Shown here in pieces: positions 61,052 to 64,000 of a stretch of DNA of 64,000 bases. How positions within the stretch are numbered: position 1 is the first letter of the stretch; every line of letters starts with the position of its first letter. A program made the translations under genes and the position numbers. Below the pieces are notes generated by a model, which was not told the DNA's origin, did no database searches, and saw only the letters and a program-made list of their open reading frames with translations. Origin of the DNA: an uncultured Rhodospirillaceae bacterium (GTDB lineage: Bacteria; Pseudomonadota; Alphaproteobacteria; Rhodospirillales; Magnetospirillaceae); NCBI GenBank assembly GCA_937887565.1, contig CALABS010000018.1:62001-126000 (forward strand). Direction: 5' to 3'.

Positions 61052-61303
61052 TCAGCCGGCGGCCGCTCCCCGCAACAGCCCTTCGGTGCTGAGGTCTTCA
61101 TCGATCTCCGGCCAATGGATTCCATATCCACCGCCAGCCAACTCCCATCGTCCGCGCTGCTCCGGACTTGCGTCCATCAGCCGGGGATACCACGCCAAAG
61201 GCACCACGATGGTGCGGCCGTCCATGAGGTCTACGGACAGCCGTTCATCGTCAACCCTGACATCACGGACGCGAATATCAGCGGCGGCCGCCAAAATGCC
61301 CAT
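61052..61303 (-). CDS. DUF2442 protein (pair 2)
   Basis: This 83-residue protein has the DUF2442 core: VDDERLSVDLMDGRTIVVPLAWYPRL near residue 17 and the C-terminal GIHWPEIDEDLSTEGLL. It belongs to a different subtype from the copy at 53699-53962, sharing little beyond the pattern. It overlaps the DUF4160 gene ahead of it by 26 bases. The pair lies between scpB and the ABC transporter. Confidence 0.88.
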   Translation of the reverse strand: MGILAAAADIRVRDVRVDDERLSVDLMDGRTIVVPLAWYPRLMDASPEQRGRWELAGGGYGIHWPEIDEDLSTEGLLRGAAAG

Positions 61304-61520
61304 TCCAGGCCTCCAATAAATGCTGCCGATGGAGCTCAACCAGCCGGTGGAGCGTCGCAAGGTCGTGGGCGCCAAATCCAATATTGCGGGCCAGCCCAAC
61401 GTTTTCCAGCCAGAATTTCGCGGATTGGCCGGCGCGGTCGATATGGACGTGCGGCGGCTCGTTGGGCTCATGGCTATAGAAGTATAACCGGAAACCCTCC
61501 ACGCGCAGCACCGTCGGCAT
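61278..61520 (-). CDS. DUF4160 protein (pair 2)
   Basis: An 80-residue DUF4160 protein with the signature VEGFRLYFYSHEPNEPPHVH and the following KFWLENVGLARNIGF. The PPHVH motif corresponds to PPHFH of the first pair. Its start lies three bases after the scpB stop, and its last 26 bases overlap the DUF2442 partner. The sequence differs strongly from the first copy, so the two pairs are not a recent duplication. Confidence 0.88.
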   Translation of the reverse strand: MPTVLRVEGFRLYFYSHEPNEPPHVHIDRAGQSAKFWLENVGLARNIGFGAHDLATLHRLVELHRQHLLEAWNGHFGGRR

Positions 61521-61523
61521 GCC

Positions 61524-62183
61524 CTATTCCCCCAGCCCCAGCAGCGCCTCGTCGTCGAGCGGGTCGAGCAGGTCGCCCTCCTCCTCCTCCGGTTCGTCGA
61601 TATCCACCGGCGGCCCGGATTCGGCGGCGCGGTTGCCGTAGGCGTCGGCGGCGGGGCGGGTGTCGAGGAGGCCGGCGGCCTTGAGCTCCTTGAGATTGGG
61701 AAGATCGTCGATCCCTTCGAGACCGAAATGGTCGAGAAACCCGTCCGAGGTGCCCCATTGCAGCGGCCGGCCGGGGGTGCGGCGGCGGCCGCGCGGCCGG
61801 ATCCAGCCGGCCTCCAGCAGCAGGTCCAACGTGCCCTTGGACAGGGCGACGCCGCGCACCTCTTCGATCTCGGCCCGCGTGATGGGCTGGTGGTAGGCGA
61901 TGATGGCCAGCACCTCGATGGCGGCGCGCGACAGGCGGCGGGTCTCGGTCTGCTCGATGGCCAGTTGCCCGGCCAGGTCGGTGGCGGTGCGGAAGGCCCA
62001 TTTGTCCCCCCGCCGCACCAGGGTGACGCCCCTGGGCGCGTAATCCTCGGCCAGCCGGTGCAGGATGGCGGCGAGGTCGGTGCCCTCGGGGAGGCGCTCG
62101 GCGAGGGCCTTCTCGGCCACCGGCCCGGCCGAGGCGAAGATCAGCGCCTCGACCAGCCGCAGATGCTCCAGCTCGACGCTCAC
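61524..62183 (-). CDS. scpB: Segregation and condensation protein B
   Basis: This 219-residue protein has two winged-helix domains with the family motifs VEALIFASAGPV near residue 12 and RAAIEVLAIIAYHQPITRAEIEEVRGV near 88. An acidic tail (EPEEEEGDLLDPLDDE) follows. With ScpA and Smc it forms the bacterial condensin. I chose the GTG at 62183, which follows GGGGAGGAG and overlaps the scpA stop by four bases. An upstream continuation of the frame is antisense noise. Confidence 0.95.
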   Translation of the reverse strand: MSVELEHLRLVEALIFASAGPVAEKALAERLPEGTDLAAILHRLAEDYAPRGVTLVRRGDKWAFRTATDLAGQLAIEQTETRRLSRAAIEVLAIIAYHQPITRAEIEEVRGVALSKGTLDLLLEAGWIRPRGRRRTPGRPLQWGTSDGFLDHFGLEGIDDLPNLKELKAAGLLDTRPAADAYGNRAAESGPPVDIDEPEEEEGDLLDPLDDEALLGLGE

Positions 62184-63004
62184 GGCTCCTCCCCGGCGGG
62201 TGCCGCCGATTTGATGTAGATGGGCGAATAGGGGCCGCCGTCCTGGCGCACCTGCACCTTGCCCTGGCGCACCAGTTCCAGGGCGGCGATGAAGGTCGAG
62301 GCGACGGCGGACCTCATCTTGAGCGGATCGCCCTCGATGGACGGCAGATAGGCCGACAGCACCGACCAGTCCGGCATGCGGCCCAGCAGGCGCTCGAGCC
62401 GTCGCAGCGCATCCTCGACCGAATAGAGGTCGGGCGCCTCGATATGCAGCGTCCGCACCGAGGTGCGCACCACATGGTCGCCATAGGCCTTGAGGAGGTC
62501 GTAGAGCTGGACGTCGAAGATGTTGGTGGTGACCACCGGCACATCCTCGGGCTCGCCGCGCGCGAAGACGTCGCGTCCCAGGCGCGGACGGTTGACCAGG
62601 GTGGAACCGGCGCTCTGCATGGCCTCCAGCCGGCGCAGGCGGAAGGCCAGCACCTCGGCCATCTCGGCGGCCGAAAGCTGGCCCTCCTCCTCTTCCTCCG
62701 GCTCGGGCAGCAGCAGCCGCGACTTGAGATAGGCCAGCCACGCCGCCATCACCAGGTACTCGGCGGCGAGGTCGAGATGGGTGCGGCGCACCTTCTCGAC
62801 GAAGGCCAGGTACTGGTCGGCGAGCCGCAGGATGGAGATCTTCGCCAGATCGACCTTCTGGTCGCGGGCCAGGGTCAGCAGCACGTCCAACGGCCCCTCG
62901 AACCCCTCGAGGTCGACCAGCAGGCGCTCGTCCTCCCCGGCGCGCCCGCCGCCCCTGTCGTCGGCCTCGAAGCTGTCGTCGGCCTCGAACACGTCCCCCA
63001 CCAT
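62180..63004 (-). CDS. scpA: Segregation and condensation protein A
   Basis: A 274-residue kleisin with the N-terminal LEGFEGPLDVLLTLARDQKVDLAKISI motif near residue 33 and a central acidic run. The C-terminal winged helix contains STFIAALELVRQGKVQVRQ. It bridges the Smc heads together with ScpB. The start at 63004 is preferred. The first 25 residues are acidic and repeat the phrase FEADD twice. It lies 11 bases behind the M50 protease. Confidence 0.95.
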   Translation of the reverse strand: MVGDVFEADDSFEADDRGGGRAGEDERLLVDLEGFEGPLDVLLTLARDQKVDLAKISILRLADQYLAFVEKVRRTHLDLAAEYLVMAAWLAYLKSRLLLPEPEEEEEGQLSAAEMAEVLAFRLRRLEAMQSAGSTLVNRPRLGRDVFARGEPEDVPVVTTNIFDVQLYDLLKAYGDHVVRTSVRTLHIEAPDLYSVEDALRRLERLLGRMPDWSVLSAYLPSIEGDPLKMRSAVASTFIAALELVRQGKVQVRQDGGPYSPIYIKSAAPAGEEP

Positions 63005-63015
63005 CCCAGCGCTCC

Positions 63016-63702
63016 TCACGACGGGCCGGCGATCCCCAGGATCAGCGTCGCCAGCATGTCGACCGGGCCGTTGACCAGCCAGCGGAACAGGTCGAGGTTG
63101 ACGCCGATGCGGCTGCCGACGAAGGGCAGGATGAACAACGCCGCCAGGATGATCAACATCCCCACGTTCTCGAGGCGGGCATACCGCCAGGCCAGCGGGC
63201 GGGGAAGCAACCCCACCGCCACCCGACCGCCGTCCAAGGGCGGGATCGGGATCATGTTGAACACGGCCAGCAGCAGGTTGAGGTAGATGGCGTTGTCCAG
63301 GTTGAAGATGAACCACGCCCTCCCGGACTGCGGCACGAAGGGCAGCAGGTTGACCAGCAGCACCGCTGCCACCGCCAGGGCGATGTTGGCGCCAGGGCCG
63401 GCGGCCGCCACCGCCACCATGCCCCAGCGCGGGTTCCGCAGCTTGCCGAAATTGACCGGCACCGGCTTGGCCCAGCCGAACACCACGCCGCCCAACAGCA
63501 GCAGCAGGCCGGGCAGCACGATGGTGCCGAAGGGGTCGATGTGCTTGAGCGGATTGAGCGACACCCGCCCCAGCCGCCACGCGGTGTCGTCGCCCAGGGC
63601 GCGGGCGGCGTAGCCGTGGGCGGCCTCGTGCAGGGTGACGGCGAGGACGAGCGGCAGCGCCCATACCGAGACGCCCTGGATGATGCCGGCCAGGTCCGTC
63701 AT
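63016..63702 (-). CDS. Site-2-protease-like M50 family membrane protein
   Basis: The 228-residue polytopic protein carries the zinc motif VTLHEAAHG near residue 22 and the second motif NMIPIPPLDGGRV near 145, as in the short M50 (SpoIVFB-like) branch without PDZ or CBS domains. It overlaps nagZ by four bases and precedes scpA, a common alphaproteobacterial order. The substrate is unknown. It is distinct from RseP at 9113-10249. Confidence 0.9.
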   Translation of the reverse strand: MTDLAGIIQGVSVWALPLVLAVTLHEAAHGYAARALGDDTAWRLGRVSLNPLKHIDPFGTIVLPGLLLLLGGVVFGWAKPVPVNFGKLRNPRWGMVAVAAAGPGANIALAVAAVLLVNLLPFVPQSGRAWFIFNLDNAIYLNLLLAVFNMIPIPPLDGGRVAVGLLPRPLAWRYARLENVGMLIILAALFILPFVGSRIGVNLDLFRWLVNGPVDMLATLILGIAGPS

Positions 63703-64000
63703 GCCAGCAGCGCGTCCACGCGGGCGGCGGCAGCGGCCACGTCCAACCCGCCCGGCGCCCGCTTCATGGCGGCGGCGGCGGCCAACCGCTCCTGCGCGCG
63801 GTCGGTCAGCGGGCGGATGGCCTGGGCGATGGCCTCCATCTCGGCCATGGCGCCGTTGCAGTGGAGCACCACGTCGCAGCCGGCGTCCAGGGCGGCGGCG
63901 GTCCGCTCGTCGAAGCCCCCCCCCAGGGCCTTCATGGACAGGTCGTCGGAGACCAGGACGCCGTCGAAGCCGATCCGGCCCCGGATCACGTCGCGGATCG
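63699..64000 (-). CDS. nagZ: Beta-N-acetylhexosaminidase NagZ (3' end only)
   Basis: The last 99 codons of a GH3 enzyme run off the window edge. The phrase IRGRIGFDGVLVSDDLSMKAL contains the catalytic aspartate of the family, and DAGCDVVLHCNG follows. NagZ removes N-acetylglucosamine from recycled muropeptides. The gene leads the M50-scpA-scpB run and is coupled to the M50 gene by a four-base overlap. The N-terminal two thirds are outside the window. Confidence 0.92.
   Translation of the reverse strand, partial: IRDVIRGRIGFDGVLVSDDLSMKALGGGFDERTAAALDAGCDVVLHCNGAMAEMEAIAQAIRPLTDRAQERLAAAAAMKRAPGGLDVAAAAARVDALLA

Overview
The window is a gene-dense, high-GC segment of an alphaproteobacterial chromosome. 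The gene order (rpsB-tsf-pyrH-frr-uppS-cdsA-dxr-rseP-bamA-skp-lpxD-fabZ-lpxA-lpxI-lpxB, and nagZ-M50-scpA-scpB / tatABC-serS-surE-pcm-LysM/M23 / yajC-secD-secF) together with hpnCDE and an Anbu operon suggests the Rhodospirillales, probably a Magnetospirillum-like organism. That placement is inferred from gene content and protein character only. I saw no rRNA, tRNA, CRISPR array, intact insertion sequence or prophage.

Layout. 1-1500: end of trmFO, a single-domain response regulator and an alpha/beta hydrolase. 1496-16253 (minus strand): a long run from rpsB down to gloA covering translation factors, isoprenoid and phospholipid precursors, outer-membrane assembly and lipid A synthesis, with many stop/start overlaps. 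16425-25460: mepA, two tandem GAF/HD-GYP paralogues, an acyl-CoA synthetase, a lipid-kinase/phosphoesterase pair, a YkgJ-type cysteine-cluster protein and a PA2778/PA2779 pair. 25545-33402: cytochrome c, a ~195-bp inverted-repeat element, a PagL-like lipid A deacylase, an ACT-domain regulator, an SDR, a hybrid histidine kinase, a phytase-like protein, and a Crp/Fnr regulator followed by a small membrane protein. 33427-36552: putA without the DNA-binding domain.

36756-40648 is the Anbu operon (circularly permuted ATP-grasp, alpha-E, transglutaminase-like and Anbu peptidase), preceded by a good sigma-54-type -24/-12 match. It abuts an NDUFAF6-like gene. Two perfect hairpins lie between that gene and hpnCDE (squalene synthesis for hopanoids). 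sodB, pal, an NDUFAF3-like (Mth938) gene, secF-secD-yajC and a DUF815 ATPase follow. 50205-51199 is a small AT-richer accessory pocket with a dispersed palindrome, a possible transposase relic, a secreted cysteine-containing peptide and a 43-residue membrane peptide.

51200-64000 (mostly minus strand) carries envelope and housekeeping genes: a LysM/M23 lipoprotein, pcm, surE, serS, tatCBA, scpBA, an M50 protease and nagZ. Two separate DUF4160-DUF2442 gene pairs sit in it. One is fitted between serS and surE with one-base overlaps at both ends, the other lies directly behind scpB. A two-gene FbpBC-type ABC transporter and a GltI-like binding protein also lie here. The DUF pairs, the Anbu promoter, the paired hairpins before hpnC and the 50-kb pocket are the parts most worth a second look.
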